From Patescibacteria group bacterium (GTDB lineage: Bacteria; Patescibacteriota; Minisyncoccia; UBA6257; 02-FULL-45-10c): a stretch of DNA of 22,105 nt. Made by a program: the position numbers and the translations under genes. The notes below the pieces were generated by a model that saw nothing but the letters and a program-made list of their open reading frames with translations, ran no database searches and was not told the origin of the DNA. Location of the stretch: the NCBI GenBank assembly GCA_018896875.1, contig JAHILT010000033.1, forward strand, positions 1-22,105, read 5' to 3'. Positions 1-7,541 of the stretch are shown here, one piece after another; the stretch's first letter is position 1, and each line of letters starts with the position of its first letter.

Positions 1-44
1 ATGTTCTTTCCCTGAAAGACTATGAGCTTGTTTTTTATTTCCAT
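1..44 (-). CDS. Bro-N domain protein, second copy, only the first 14 codons in the window
   Basis: Reading leftward from an ATG at 44-42, the 14 codons match the start of the complete Bro-N gene at 968-1843 at all but one residue (MEIKNKLIVF here, METKNKLIVF there). The gene runs off the left edge, so its integrity is unknown. Its upstream DNA is also a near copy of that of the complete gene. It is therefore a duplicated regulator rather than a chance match. Bro-N proteins are phage or virus antirepressor-like DNA-binding proteins. Confidence 0.75.
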   Translation of the reverse strand, partial: MEIKNKLIVFQGKN

Positions 45-68
45 CAATAATTAGTTATTTTCTTTTTA

Positions 69-108
69 TTTATAAACTCTGTGTGTATGTTTGTCAAGTG
101 GCAAATGG
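69..108 (-). promoter_or_regulatory. Promoter and operator-like site of the left Bro-N copy
   Basis: A TATA box (TTTATAAA at 69-76) is centred 28 bp before the ATG at 44, which fits a leaderless archaeal transcript. About 12 bp further upstream, 88-108 reads on the + strand as TTTGTCAAGTGGCAAATGG with two extra 5' bases. The same sequence sits at the same distance from the TATA box at 581-601, 1887-1907 and 9142-9162. It lies in the position of an activator or repressor site adjoining the TATA/BRE region. Confidence 0.6.
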
Positions 109-142
109 AGTGCATATTTCCGGGTTTTTAGTTATATTTTCA

Positions 143-222
143 GGTTTTGTAGCCGCCTTCATTATAAGCAATGCTTTTCTTTCTTACTAACAACTAGCTT
201 TGTTAGCTGAGGCAAGTGTTAA
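143..222 (+). repeat. R repeat, copy R1
   Basis: About 80 bp. It contains GTAGCCGCCTTC at the left, a hairpin-capable CTAACAA / TTGTTAG pair in the right half, and GCTGAGGCAAGTGTTAA at the right end. It is the most diverged left half of the family. Its right end supplies the stop codon of the small zinc-binding ORF at 219-314. Its left end abuts the upstream region of the left Bro copy. Confidence 0.75.
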
Positions 223-314
223 GTTTCTTTCCAGCATCCCATACATTCAAAAGCAGTTTCATCTTCTTTCAACAAAATCCGCCCTTCATTTTCCCAATAT
301 TCTTCACAACTCAT
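219..314 (-). CDS. 31-residue ORF resembling the C-terminal half of a zinc ribbon
   Basis: The ATG at 314-312 lies one base beyond the TGA of the upstream zinc-ribbon gene, with GAGGT just ahead of it, so coupled translation is plausible. The peptide carries SCEEYWENE and FECMGC. This parallels YWEDE...FHCEECG in the neighbour, so it looks like a duplicated or detached second half of the same fold. The stop codon falls inside the right end of repeat R1. A longer reading to 422 in this frame would overlap the neighbour and lacks its own promoter. It could be a remnant rather than an expressed gene. Confidence 0.4.
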   Translation of the reverse strand: MSCEEYWENEGRILLKEDETAFECMGCWKET

Positions 315-315
315 T

Positions 316-525
316 TCATACCTCTGCAAACTCAAACACTTCACCACACTCTTCACAATGAAACATAATATCAGGTTCATTAAACATTTGTTGACTTTCA
401 TCTTCCCAATACTGATTTTCATCCTTAAAATAATGCGTTATCTGCGTTACTATTGCCTTAATTTTTTTAGAATGACACTCAGGACACTCTTCCACGTCTC
501 CAAAAATTTCTTTTATCATCCCCAT
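316..525 (-). CDS. Small zinc-ribbon protein (69 aa)
   Basis: There are two zinc knuckles: CPECHSKK near residues 14-21 and HCEECG near 56-61, separated by an acidic linker with YWEDESQQ. The frame is open to 597, but a TATA box at 562-569 places transcription start near 538. A GAGGT Shine-Dalgarno lies 9 bp before the ATG at 525, so I take that start. It is one of the few genes here with a clear Shine-Dalgarno. The fold suggests nucleic-acid or protein binding; no specific function is recognisable. Its promoter shares the operator-like site of the Bro and methyltransferase genes. Confidence 0.7.
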   Translation of the reverse strand: MGMIKEIFGDVEECPECHSKKIKAIVTQITHYFKDENQYWEDESQQMFNEPDIMFHCEECGEVFEFAEV

Positions 526-561
526 TTTAATATTACCTCTTAAAATAATATTAAATTTTAA

Positions 562-601
562 TTTATAAATTCTTTTTAGATGTTTGTCAAATGGCAAATG
601 G
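562..601 (-). promoter_or_regulatory. Promoter and operator-like site of the zinc-ribbon gene
   Basis: TATA box TTTATAAA lies at 562-569. The operator-like 21-mer at 581-601 contains TTTGTCAAATGGCAAATGG on the + strand. Read in the direction of transcription it is CCATTTG repeated twice in tandem followed by ACAAACA. Spacing to the TATA box matches the two Bro promoters and the methyltransferase promoter. Confidence 0.6.
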
Positions 602-609
602 TTATAGAA

Positions 610-1002
610 TTAAGCTGTGCAACAAACCATTTCTCTATTAGGCAACATCTCATCTATTGGTTGAGGCATAATAATAGGATTTTTCTCAATTATTTTATTT
701 CTATATTTCATCTTGAAATCTAACCTGATTTCTATTTTTGTTATTTTCTTTCCTTTTTCTTTCACTTGTTCAGATTTAGCTGTGAAATTCCAATTAGGAA
801 TTTGCCTCAATTTTGTTTTATCTATTTTTAAAAATTTAGAGGCTTCAAACATTTGTATACCTACAATAAAATCCTCTTTATCTATATCCAATATTATATT
901 ATCTAATTCTATGGATTTTATATATTCTCTATTAGAAGTCTTAAAGAATAAAATATCATTCTTATAATCATAATCTACTTGTCCTTTTGCTCTTTTTTTC
1001 AT
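610..1002 (-). CDS. DUF2283-like protein with a C-terminal extension
   Basis: Residues about 8-60 contain a tyrosine-rich strand start (DYDYKNDILFF), LDNIILDIDKEDFIVGIQMFEASKFL, which is the pattern of the DUF2283 family (small beta proteins with a conserved D-I-D and V-G-I-E-I-like strand). The rest, to residue 130, is lysine-rich and I do not recognise it. The gene starts 35 bp inside the 3' end of the Bro-N gene, so the two are translated from one transcript. In other genomes DUF2283 proteins often accompany small toxin-like proteins; whether that holds here is not shown by the sequence. Confidence 0.65.
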   Translation of the reverse strand: MKKRAKGQVDYDYKNDILFFKTSNREYIKSIELDNIILDIDKEDFIVGIQMFEASKFLKIDKTKLRQIPNWNFTAKSEQVKEKGKKITKIEIRLDFKMKYRNKIIEKNPIIMPQPIDEMLPNREMVCCTA

Positions 1003-1843
1003 TTTTCTTTTTCATCTCAATTTCTTTTTTATTTTTGAACTTAATCTCATTAGCATTTTTAGAAGTAACTACTTTTTCTCCAATTTGTTTTTCAATATCT
1101 TTTCTAGTATTACCTGCGACTTTACCAGCTTTTTTTACAATATTTTTACTATGTGAAAAGGTTTTTGGATCTTCTTTTTTTGAAAATTCAGTAGTTGTAG
1201 CTTCTGCAAGCATATTTAGAACTAATTCTAAATTAGTCATATTATCTCTTAAATTTTCTTTTTTCAAACCTTTTAATTTTTTATAATCTTTAATTGTTTT
1301 CCCAGACCATTCTTTTGTCAATACATTAGTCAAAATAGCATAATCTGATTGTTTGTCAATTCCAACCCTGTTCCATTCATCTGTCAATTCTTTACGAATT
1401 TCTATAGTTTTTAATCTTTGATTAATCCATTCCTTAGAGTATCCTTTTTGCAGATAAGTTTTCATTGCTCTATCAAAAGCTAACTCTGGATCTTCAATTT
1501 CTTCAACCCTTTCATATCCTACCTTTGCCAGCCATAATTTTAATGGTTCTGCTTTTTTTGATGGAATAGACTGGATAATCCTGAATATTTGCTCGGTATC
1601 TGCAACATCTGTCGCATAATATTTGCCATCAGAAGATAGCATTTTCAGTTGTCCTATTTTTTCGGACAACTCACTTCCTTCTTCTTTAAGTTTATTTTTT
1701 AAATCGCCCCAATATTTCCTAGGCCTTGGGCTTTCAGTAAGAATTTCTATTATATCCACAATAGAGAACCACCATTCATCATTATGCCATGCTTTTCTTA
1801 TGTTCTTTCCTTGAAAAACTATGAGCTTGTTTTTTGTTTCCAT
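968..1843 (-). CDS. Bro-N domain protein (phage antirepressor-like regulator)
   Basis: This is a 291-residue protein. The N-terminal 110 or so residues have the Bro-N pattern: VFQGKNIRKAWHNDEWWFSI, VDIIEILTESPRPRKYW, then YYATDVADTEQIFRIIQSIPS and EPLKLWLAKVG. The middle is charged and helical. The last 60 residues are lysine-rich and probably bind nucleic acid. Bro-N proteins of viruses and phages bind DNA and often act as antirepressors. The ATG lies 28 bp from a TATA box centre, giving a leaderless mRNA. It heads an operon with the DUF2283 gene, and a second copy starts at the left edge. It is the best candidate in the window for the protein that reads the shared operator, but that link is inferred. 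Confidence 0.85.
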   Translation of the reverse strand: METKNKLIVFQGKNIRKAWHNDEWWFSIVDIIEILTESPRPRKYWGDLKNKLKEEGSELSEKIGQLKMLSSDGKYYATDVADTEQIFRIIQSIPSKKAEPLKLWLAKVGYERVEEIEDPELAFDRAMKTYLQKGYSKEWINQRLKTIEIRKELTDEWNRVGIDKQSDYAILTNVLTKEWSGKTIKDYKKLKGLKKENLRDNMTNLELVLNMLAEATTTEFSKKEDPKTFSHSKNIVKKAGKVAGNTRKDIEKQIGEKVVTSKNANEIKFKNKKEIEMKKKNEKKSKRTSRL

Positions 1844-2023
1844 TAATAATTAACTATTTTCTTTTTATTTATAAACTCTGTGTGTATGTTTGTCAAATGG
1901 CAAATGGAGTGCATATTTGCGAGTTTTTGGTTATATTTTCGGTTTGGTTTATAGAAGCTTTCTTTGTTAGCTTTGCTTTTCTTTCTTATCAACAACTAGC
2001 TTTGTTCGCTTAGGCAAATGTTA
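1800..2023. repeat. Direct duplication, right copy (Bro 5' end, promoter and R2)
   Basis: Near copy of 1-222, including the first 14 codons of Bro-N, its promoter and operator, and repeat R2. The differences are spread out. The operator differs at one position (G to A). Confidence 0.85.
1868..1907 (-). promoter_or_regulatory. Promoter and operator-like site of the complete Bro-N gene
   Basis: TATA box TTTATAAA lies at 1868-1875, centred 28 bp from the ATG at 1843. The operator-like 21-mer lies at 1887-1907 and is identical to that at 581-601. This is the reference arrangement for the shared site. Confidence 0.65.
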
Positions 2024-2024
2024 A
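1946..2024 (+). repeat. R repeat, copy R2
   Basis: Contains ATAGAAGCTTTCTTTGTTAG at the left, a TATCAACAACTAGCTTTG core and GCTTAGGCAAATGTTAA at the right. Its left end abuts the upstream region of Bro-N. Its right end is followed by the small membrane protein gene. Confidence 0.8.
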
Positions 2025-2050
2025 ATAACCCCCATACTTGTTATAAATTA

Positions 2051-2215
2051 ATGAATAAGAATTTGTTTTGGATTTTTGGAAGTTTGCAAGCTGTTACTTT
2101 AGGTTTTATTGTTTTCTTTTTATTAGGTTCTTTAGGATTGGATTCTAGGATTGTTTTGAGTGTTTTGTTTCCTTTGTTTACTTTGATTGTTGAGTATATG
2201 ATTTATAGTAAGTAG
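2051..2215 (+). CDS. Small two-helix membrane protein (54 aa)
   Basis: The frame opens at 2018, but the ATG at 2051 (MNKNLFWIFG) begins the compact part. Two hydrophobic segments are visible, about residues 4-26 (IFGSLQAVTLGFIVFFLLG) and 33-50 (IVLSVLFPLFTLIVEYM), with a short polar loop between. It is probably an integral membrane protein with no recognisable family. Codons favour TTG, GTT and AAG, as in the 3'-tail fragments and the end of DUF2779, rather than the AAA/TTA style of the neighbouring cargo. It may therefore be a resident gene rather than cargo. I could not place a promoter at the expected distance. Confidence 0.45.
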   Translation: MNKNLFWIFGSLQAVTLGFIVFFLLGSLGLDSRIVLSVLFPLFTLIVEYMIYSK

Positions 2216-2341
2216 TTTTGATTATTACTTTTATTGATATTATGTATTCTGTTATTGTTATTGTTGTTACTTCTTCTTTTATTGATATTATGTATTGTGT
2301 TGTTGTTGTTGTTGTTTTGTATTCTGTTGTTGTTGTTTTGT
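2216..2341 (+). repeat. Low-complexity GTT/TTG-rich tract with an internal duplication
   Basis: The stretch contains runs of TTG/GTT triplets and a duplicated segment of about 20 bp (TTTATTGATATTATGTATT at about 2230 and again at about 2278). An apparent asparagine-rich reading on the - strand is a by-product of the triplet run. No gene is supported here. Confidence 0.7.
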
Positions 2342-2420
2342 GGTTTGTAGCCGCTTTCTTTGTTAGCTTTGTTTTTCTTTCTTACTAACAACTTGTTTTG
2401 ATAGCTGAGGTAAGTTGTAA
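2342..2420 (+). repeat. R repeat, copy R3
   Basis: Well-preserved left half (GTAGCCGCTTTCTTTGTTAG), core CTTACTAACAACTTG and right end AGCTGAGGTAAGTTG. It separates the low-complexity tract from the 3' end of the PIN-domain gene. Confidence 0.85.
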
Positions 2421-2437
2421 TTTCCTTTGAGTAAGGT

Positions 2438-3121
2438 TTAAATGATTTTTAATTTAATGTTCTCTATATCTAGTTTTGGCATTGACTGAATTATTAAATT
2501 TTTTATCTCTTTCTCAATTGTTTCTTTATTTTTTAGAAAATGTTTTTTATCCAATGTTACAAAAAAGATTTGATTTTTATGTTTGAGATTTATAGAAACA
2601 TAACAATAACATAAACTTAAGTGAACTAGATCATTTTTATTAGAAATAATTTTACTTAATTTTTTATTAGCAAACTCAAATTCTCTCGATTCCAAAATAT
2701 TTTTTTCATTATCCTCAGAAGGATAAATTATTTTAGGAGAAGATATCATTTGTATTATAGAGGCAATATCATCTAAAATATTTGTAACAACCGAAATTAA
2801 GTATGGTCTTTCTTTCATACCAATTTTATTTTTTAATATAAAATTTCTAAAAGAAGCATATATTTGAGGATACTTACTTTTAAAAACATCGTAAAAATTT
2901 GAATCAATTAATTTCAAGTAGTTTCTTGTTTTAGATATCTCTGAAAGTAATACTGAAAAGATACTTGATAGTTCAAGTAGTTTTGGTCTTGTTTCGTAAT
3001 AAACTGTTCTTAAAACAATATTAAAATTACTTTTTTTATAAGTAGATTCTACTTTTTTAGCACAGGTTTCCGAAATAATTGAATATAAAAAGATATTTGT
3101 GTCTAAAGTAGTAGTAGTCAT
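2438..3121 (-). CDS. PIN-domain-like protein, putative ribonuclease
   Basis: A protein of 227 residues. It opens with TTLDTNIFLYSI (first PIN aspartate at about residue 7). Further on it has KNDLVHLSLCYCYVS, followed by QIFFVTLDKKHFLKNKETIEK, the order expected for the acidic residues of the PIN fold. It is longer than typical VapC toxins (about 130 aa) because of a helical insertion at about residues 45-140. It starts 2 bp after the stop of the upstream gene on the same strand, so the pair is an operon. A toxin or RNA-processing nuclease with the upstream protein as partner is plausible. The family assignment rests on motif pattern only. Confidence 0.6.
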   Translation of the reverse strand: MTTTTLDTNIFLYSIISETCAKKVESTYKKSNFNIVLRTVYYETRPKLLELSSIFSVLLSEISKTRNYLKLIDSNFYDVFKSKYPQIYASFRNFILKNKIGMKERPYLISVVTNILDDIASIIQMISSPKIIYPSEDNEKNILESREFEFANKKLSKIISNKNDLVHLSLCYCYVSINLKHKNQIFFVTLDKKHFLKNKETIEKEIKNLIIQSMPKLDIENIKLKII

Positions 3122-3123
3122 TT

Positions 3124-3753
3124 TTACGCAATCAGTTTATTAGTAACATTGAACTGAACATTATCATAACTTAGAATTGTATTAGAAATTCTTTCTATAG
3201 AACCAAAATCTGTTTCAGCAATACTTAAAGCTAATTCATTGAAATTTTTAAAAATAATTAAAGATTTATAAATTAATTGATTACGATTTTTTTGTAAGTA
3301 CCAAGTCTTAGATTTAAAATCTTTTCCTAATGAAAAAAGTTGTTGAAATATACTGTCCAATGCGAAACGATATTCATTATCTATATTTGAAACTTTGAAT
3401 TTAGAATTTTTAAGTTCAAAAATCAAATTTTTCCTGATCTTATCTAACCTATAACAAACAGCACGAAAAGAATAATCAATTAACTTCGCAAATTCTTCTT
3501 TTTTAATATAATCTCTTTTCTTTAAAAAGATTTTAAGAGTATACTTTAATAATTTCTTCTCCTGTCTAATAAGAAAATGTTTTTGTTTATCTATTTTTAC
3601 TATTTCCTCAATTAAATTTTGAATAAATTTTATATTAGAGAAATATTCAATCCTTTTTGTTCTTTTATTATCATATCCTTTATCTATAGAATTATATATT
3701 AAATCTGTAAATTGCTTATATTCCTCAGGTATTGTTTGTTGTATTAGATGCAT
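3124..3753 (-). CDS. Uncharacterised protein, possible HTH partner of the PIN-like protein
   Basis: A 209-residue lysine-rich protein, mostly helical, which I cannot assign to a family. Residues about 80-113 (KKEEFAKLIDYSFRAVCYRL and on) look like a helix-turn-helix, with a short helix, a turn and a recognition-like helix. It is first in a two-gene operon with the PIN-like gene. A TATA-like box (TTTTAAATA, 3776-3784) is centred 27 bp before the ATG, so the mRNA is probably leaderless. Gene order and size suit an antitoxin or sensor role, but that is inference. Confidence 0.55.
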   Translation of the reverse strand: MHLIQQTIPEEYKQFTDLIYNSIDKGYDNKRTKRIEYFSNIKFIQNLIEEIVKIDKQKHFLIRQEKKLLKYTLKIFLKKRDYIKKEEFAKLIDYSFRAVCYRLDKIRKNLIFELKNSKFKVSNIDNEYRFALDSIFQQLFSLGKDFKSKTWYLQKNRNQLIYKSLIIFKNFNELALSIAETDFGSIERISNTILSYDNVQFNVTNKLIA

Positions 3754-3775
3754 GATTAAAATTAGAATAATTATC

Positions 3776-3784
3776 TATTTAAAA
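3776..3784 (-). promoter_or_regulatory. TATA box of the PIN operon
   Basis: TTTTAAATA on the - strand is centred 27 bp from the ATG at 3753. It is the only such box at the right distance. Confidence 0.55.
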
Positions 3785-3863
3785 GTATTTATGTTAAATT
3801 TAAAGTAAATTTTCATAAAAATCGTAAAATATGGTCAAATTATCTGAAAAAAGCTGTTTTATC

Positions 3864-4067
3864 TTAGTTTAGTTTAAAATCCCTCAAGATCTCCTTAACA
3901 CACCCAGAAACCACTTTAAAATTCTCCATAATTTTCTTATAATCAGCATCATAAAGTGCAAGATAGTTAAAGCTTTTAGTTTCTAAGTTAAAATGTTTAG
4001 AAATAACATAAGCTGTTGCTTCTGCTTGTATTTCTTTTTGTTGTTTTGATAGTTTTATTGTTGTTGT
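3864..4067 (-). pseudogene. 3' fragment of an ArdC-like zinc-peptidase/antirestriction gene
   Basis: On the - strand an open frame of about 68 codons ends in TAA at 3866-3864. Its core reads QKEIQAEATAYVISKHF, then SFNYLALYDADYKKIM and a final helix. This matches the C-terminal part of ArdC/ImmA-type proteins (pattern xxExQAEAxAYVVxxxF...Y.A.W..D). The catalytic upstream part is absent: the frame runs into an asparagine-coding triplet run and then repeat R4. It is a tail without a body, like the DUF2779 tails further right. The family call is from memory of the motif. Confidence 0.55.
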
Positions 4068-4068
4068 T

Positions 4069-4150
4069 GGTTTGTAGAGGCTTTCTTTAGTTGCTTTGTA
4101 TTGTTTGTAATTGATTAGTTGGTTTGTGGAGGCTTTCTTTAGTTGCTTTG
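4069..4150 (+). repeat. R repeat, copy R4, with its left half duplicated in tandem
   Basis: GGTTTGTAGAGGCTTTCTTT at 4069 recurs at 4121 as GGTTTGTGGAGGCTTTCTTT, a 52-bp period, with TTTGTAATTGATTAGTTGG between them. Both halves carry the TAGAGGC/TGGAGGC form seen in the - strand copies, not the TAGCCGC form of the other + strand copies. The right end of the repeat is not recognisable after the second half. Confidence 0.75.
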
Positions 4151-4195
4151 TTTTTGATTATGATGTTTTTAGAGTGATGTTAGGATTTAAAAAAA

Positions 4196-4205
4196 CATTT
4201 ATATA
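4196..4205 (+). promoter_or_regulatory. TATA box of the restriction-methylation gene
   Basis: ATTTATATAA is centred 28 bp before the ATG at 4229. Transcription would start at the start codon, giving a leaderless mRNA. Confidence 0.65.
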
Positions 4206-4228
4206 AGTATCTCTCTTTAAATATTTAA

Positions 4229-6967
4229 ATGATTTTGAGTATAAATGAAATTAAAAGCAGAGCAGTAGAATTTTCTCATGAGTGGAAAGATGAAACTAGG
4301 GAGCGGGCTGAAGCGCAAACTTTTTGGAATGATTTTTTTAATGTTTTCGGCATTACTAGAAAACGAGTTGCTTCATTTGAAAAACCAGCCCTTAGGATAA
4401 AAGGAGGACAAGGGTTTATAGATTTATTCTGGAAAGGAAAACTAATTGTTGAACATAAATCTAAAGGCCATAATCTTGATAAAGCATATAATCAAGCAAA
4501 GGATTATTTCAATGGATTAGATGAAGAAGAATTACCTAAATATGTTATAGTTACAGATTTTAAAAAAATTAGATTATATGATTTAGAGGAGAGAACACAA
4601 AAAGAATTTGATATTTCTAATTTAATTGACAATATTGGACTATTTGATTTTATTTCTGGCCATGAAAGAATTATATTTGAAAATGAAGATCCTGTAAATA
4701 TTAAGGCTGCTCAATTAATGGGGAAACTTCATGATTCTCTTAAATATAATGGATATATAGGACATAACTTAGAAATATTACTTGTCAGGTTAATGTTCTG
4801 TTTATTTGCAGATGATACTGATATTTTTGAAAAAAATAGATTTAGAGAATTTATTAATAGAAAAACTAAAATAGATGGTAGTGATACTGGCCAAAATATT
4901 ATTAATTTATTTGAAGTATTAAATACATCAGAAGAAAATAGGCAAAAAAATTTAGATGAAGAATTAAACCGTTTCCCATATATTGATGGTAATTTATTTG
5001 AAGAAAGAATTCCCTTCCCTTCTTTTGATAGCAAAACAAGATCTATTTTACTTGAATGTTGTCATTTCGATTGGAGTTTGGTTTCTCCAGCAGTGTTTGG
5101 TTCTTTATTTCAATCTGTAATGAATCAGGAAGAAAGACACGACCTAGGAGGCCATTACACATCTGAAAAAAATATTCTTAAAACAATTAATCCACTTTTC
5201 TTATATGATTTAAACAATGAATTTAAATCTCATAAAAATAATAAAAGATATTTAGAAGGTATGCTTGTAAAGATTGGTAAAATTAAGTTATTAGATACAG
5301 CATGCGGTTGCGGAAATTTTTTAATGATTGCATATAGAGAATTAAGAAGACTCCAAATTAAAATCCATACACAATTAAGAAAATTACAAGGTAATGCAGA
5401 ACAAAGAGTATTAAATGTAGTTTTTGATAAAGATTTAAATGTAGACTCTATGTATGGTATTGAAATATTAGAATTCCCTGCAAGAATTGCTCAAGTAGGA
5501 TTATGGTTGATTGACCACTTAGTTAATAGAGAGCTTTCCAAGGAATTTGGATTTTACTTTAAAAGATTACCTCTAAAAAAAGCAGCAAAAATAACTATAG
5601 GAAATGCTCTTAAATTAGATTGGAATAAGATTATTCCAAAAGAAGAACTCACTTACATACTAGGTAACCCACCGTTTATATCTAAACAAGATAGAAATAA
5701 AGAACAACAGGAAGATATGGATTTAATCTGTAAAGATATAAAGAATTATGGTTTATTAGATTATGTTTCTTGCTGGTATATCAAAACGGCAGAATATATT
5801 AAAGATAGTGAAATAAAAGTAGGTTTAGTCTCTACTAACTCAATAACTCAAGGAGAACAAGTCGGAGTTTTATGGAAGCATTTATTTAGTAAAGGAATCA
5901 AAATAAATTTTGCCCATAAAACATTTAGGTGGTCTAGTGACGCTAAATGGAAAGCACATGTCCATGTTGTAATTATTGGTTTCTCAATGCACGATGCTAA
6001 AGAAAAATGGATTTATGAATATCCAACAATTGAATCTGACCCTGTAAAAATTAAAGCTAAAAATATTAATCCTTACTTAATTGATCAAAAAAATATTTTT
6101 ATTTTGAATAGAAGTAAACCAATATGTAATGTGCCTGAAATCTCATTCGGAAATATGCCTAACGATGGAGGTAATTTTTTATTTAATGATGAAGAAAAAG
6201 AAAAATTCTTAAAAAAAGAACCGAGTGCAAAACGATATATCAAACCATTAATTAGTGCAAAAGAATTTTTACATAATAAAACAAGATGGTGTTTGTGGTT
6301 AAAAAATATAAATCCTTCTGAACTAAATCACTTAAAGCTCATAAAAGAAAGAGTTTTTAAAGTCAAAGAATATAGATTAAAAAGTAAACGAAAAACAACA
6401 AGAGAATTAGCACAAACACCCTATTTGTTTGGTGAGATTAGACAACCTTTATCTGATTATATATTTATTCCGCTTACTTCTTCAGAAAATCGATATTATA
6501 TTCCTATGGCTTTCTTTTCAAAAGAGAATATAGTTAACAATACCTGTAGTGTTATTCCTAACGCAACATTATATCATTTTGGCGTATTAATGTCTACAAT
6601 TCATATGGCTTGGGTAAAACAGGTTTGTGGTAGAATGAAAAGTGATTATAGATATTCCAATAATTTAGTCTATAATAATTTCCCATGGCCTGAAAATATA
6701 ACAGATAATCAAATTAAAGAGATAAAAAATGCTGCAAAATCAATAATAACAATAAGAAAAAGATATAATTCCTCCCTTTCAGAGTTATATAATCCATTAA
6801 GTATGCCAAAAGATTTATTGCAAGCACATAAAAAGTTAGATAGATTAGTTAATAAATGCTACAGAAATAAACCATTTAAATCTGACAGAGAAATAGTTGA
6901 ATTTCTATTTGAATTATATGATAAATATACTAGTAAAAATCAAAAGACAATTAAAAATAATCAATAA
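4229..6967 (+). CDS. MmeI-like restriction-methylation fusion (type IIG)
   Basis: One 912-residue chain combines cleavage, N6-adenine methylation and target recognition. The N-terminal nuclease has GFIDLFWKGKLIVEHKSKG with D65 and E75-H76-K77, the PD-(D/E)xK pattern. A helical spacer follows, with RHDLGGHYTSEKNI at about 303-316, typical just before the methylase core of MmeI-type enzymes. SAM-binding motif I is LLDTACGCGNFL (about 354-365). Catalytic motif IV is GNPPF (479-483). The C-terminal 300 residues hold the predicted target recognition domain and a helical tail. Length and order fit MmeI/type IIG enzymes, and all key residues are present. It is preceded by a good TATA box and is the first gene after repeat R4. 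BREX PglX is an alternative methylase relative, but the nuclease domain and absence of brx genes argue against it. Confidence 0.85.
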   Translation: MILSINEIKSRAVEFSHEWKDETRERAEAQTFWNDFFNVFGITRKRVASFEKPALRIKGGQGFIDLFWKGKLIVEHKSKGHNLDKAYNQAKDYFNGLDEEELPKYVIVTDFKKIRLYDLEERTQKEFDISNLIDNIGLFDFISGHERIIFENEDPVNIKAAQLMGKLHDSLKYNGYIGHNLEILLVRLMFCLFADDTDIFEKNRFREFINRKTKIDGSDTGQNIINLFEVLNTSEENRQKNLDEELNRFPYIDGNLFEERIPFPSFDSKTRSILLECCHFDWSLVSPAVFGSLFQSVMNQEERHDLGGHYTSEKNILKTINPLFLYDLNNEFKSHKNNKRYLEGMLVKIGKIKLLDTACGCGNFLMIAYRELRRLQIKIHTQLRKLQGNAEQRVLNVVFDKDLNVDSMYGIEILEFPARIAQVGLWLIDHLVNRELSKEFGFYFKRLPLKKAAKITIGNALKLDWNKIIPKEELTYILGNPPFISKQDRNKEQQEDMDLICKDIKNYGLLDYVSCWYIKTAEYIKDSEIKVGLVSTNSITQGEQVGVLWKHLFSKGIKINFAHKTFRWSSDAKWKAHVHVVIIGFSMHDAKEKWIYEYPTIESDPVKIKAKNINPYLIDQKNIFILNRSKPICNVPEISFGNMPNDGGNFLFNDEEKEKFLKKEPSAKRYIKPLISAKEFLHNKTRWCLWLKNINPSELNHLKLIKERVFKVKEYRLKSKRKTTRELAQTPYLFGEIRQPLSDYIFIPLTSSENRYYIPMAFFSKENIVNNTCSVIPNATLYHFGVLMSTIHMAWVKQVCGRMKSDYRYSNNLVYNNFPWPENITDNQIKEIKNAAKSIITIRKRYNSSLSELYNPLSMPKDLLQAHKKLDRLVNKCYRNKPFKSDREIVEFLFELYDKYTSKNQKTIKNNQ

Positions 6968-7090
6968 ATAGCAGCCTCTAAAACTCTTACTACAAACCTA
7001 TAAATACTTTACCAAAATCCGTAAGTAATAAGTCAGCTAAACTAAGAGCCAAATTTATCGAGGAAAACTACTAAAAGCACTGGAGTTCAT

Positions 7091-7345
7091 TTATATAAGG
7101 CTTATTACATACCAAAATCCAGTCTTTTTCTTATCCATCCTATGAACTTTATCATGATGTTTTGCAGATCTAAAAACCCAAAGATTTGAAGGACGATTAT
7201 CTAATTTATCCCTATTCATATGATGCACTACTGATCCTTTCAACAATTTACCACCTACTTTCTTTTGAGCAACCCATCTTGATACTTTTATACCAGAATT
7301 ACTAAATCTTCTGTATCCATCTTCACTTATATATGTTTTAGCCAT
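7091..7345 (-). CDS. Small HNH endonuclease (84 aa)
   Basis: Residues 40-68 read VHHMNRDKLDNRPSNLWVF followed by SAKHHDKVH, the HNH_3 pattern common in homing-type endonucleases: HH at 41-42, N50 and N54, and H63/H64 and H68. The N-terminal 35 residues (GYRRF, SRWVAQKKV) resemble the part that normally precedes the HNH fold in this family. It is convergent with the upstream restriction gene and stands alone. It could be a homing-like passenger or a restriction component. No clear promoter is visible beyond an AT-rich upstream stretch. Confidence 0.75.
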   Translation of the reverse strand: MAKTYISEDGYRRFSNSGIKVSRWVAQKKVGGKLLKGSVVHHMNRDKLDNRPSNLWVFRSAKHHDKVHRMDKKKTGFWYVISLI

Positions 7346-7370
7346 TTTCTTTACGACGAGGTTTTCATAA

Positions 7371-7541
7371 AAAAAGGAGAAATTTATTCAAAAACCTTAT
7401 TTAACTTCAAAAGCTTTTACCTGGGTTGAAATTAAAGCAGGGAAAAGCCAATTAACAAAAAATCAAGAAGAATTTCAAAATAAAGATAATTTTAAATATC
7501 TAAGTTCTCTTTATTTAAAAAATGCTAAAAATAAAAAATAA
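7371..7541 (+). pseudogene. C-terminal remnant of a PD-(D/E)xK-type nuclease
   Basis: A 57-codon open frame without a start codon follows an in-frame TAA at 7368. It reads LTSKAFTWVEIKAGKSQLTK and then NQEEFQ, the E-x-K strand and following helix of VRR-NUC or resolvase-like nucleases. It ends in TAA at 7539-7541, overlapping the start of the next gene by 20 bp. The upstream part carrying the first catalytic aspartate is missing. This explains most of the 176-bp gap between the HNH gene and the next ORF. Confidence 0.6.

Larger units (their letters stand above)
1..222. repeat. Direct duplication, left copy (Bro 5' end, promoter and R1)
   Basis: These 222 bp repeat at 1800-2023 with scattered substitutions, mostly in the R part. 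The unit holds the Bro-N start, the TATA box, the operator-like site and a complete R repeat. The period is 1799 bp, so the block from R1 through the Bro gene may be one half of a tandem duplication that continues to the left. Confidence 0.85.

Noticed and set aside
2203..2391. Asparagine-rich ORF on the - strand
   Set aside because: It is a translation of a TTG/GTT triplet tract that runs into R3; no promoter and no protein-like composition.
4729..5034. 101-aa ORF antisense to the MmeI-like gene
   Set aside because: Shadow frame of a well-supported gene; no motif and no promoter.
6968..7090. Possible degenerate inverted R after the MmeI-like gene
   Set aside because: TTTAGAGGC and GGTTTGTAG on the - strand resemble pieces of R, but order and spacing do not match. 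I see nothing else in this gap apart from a TATA-like CCTATAAATAC with no gene at the right distance.
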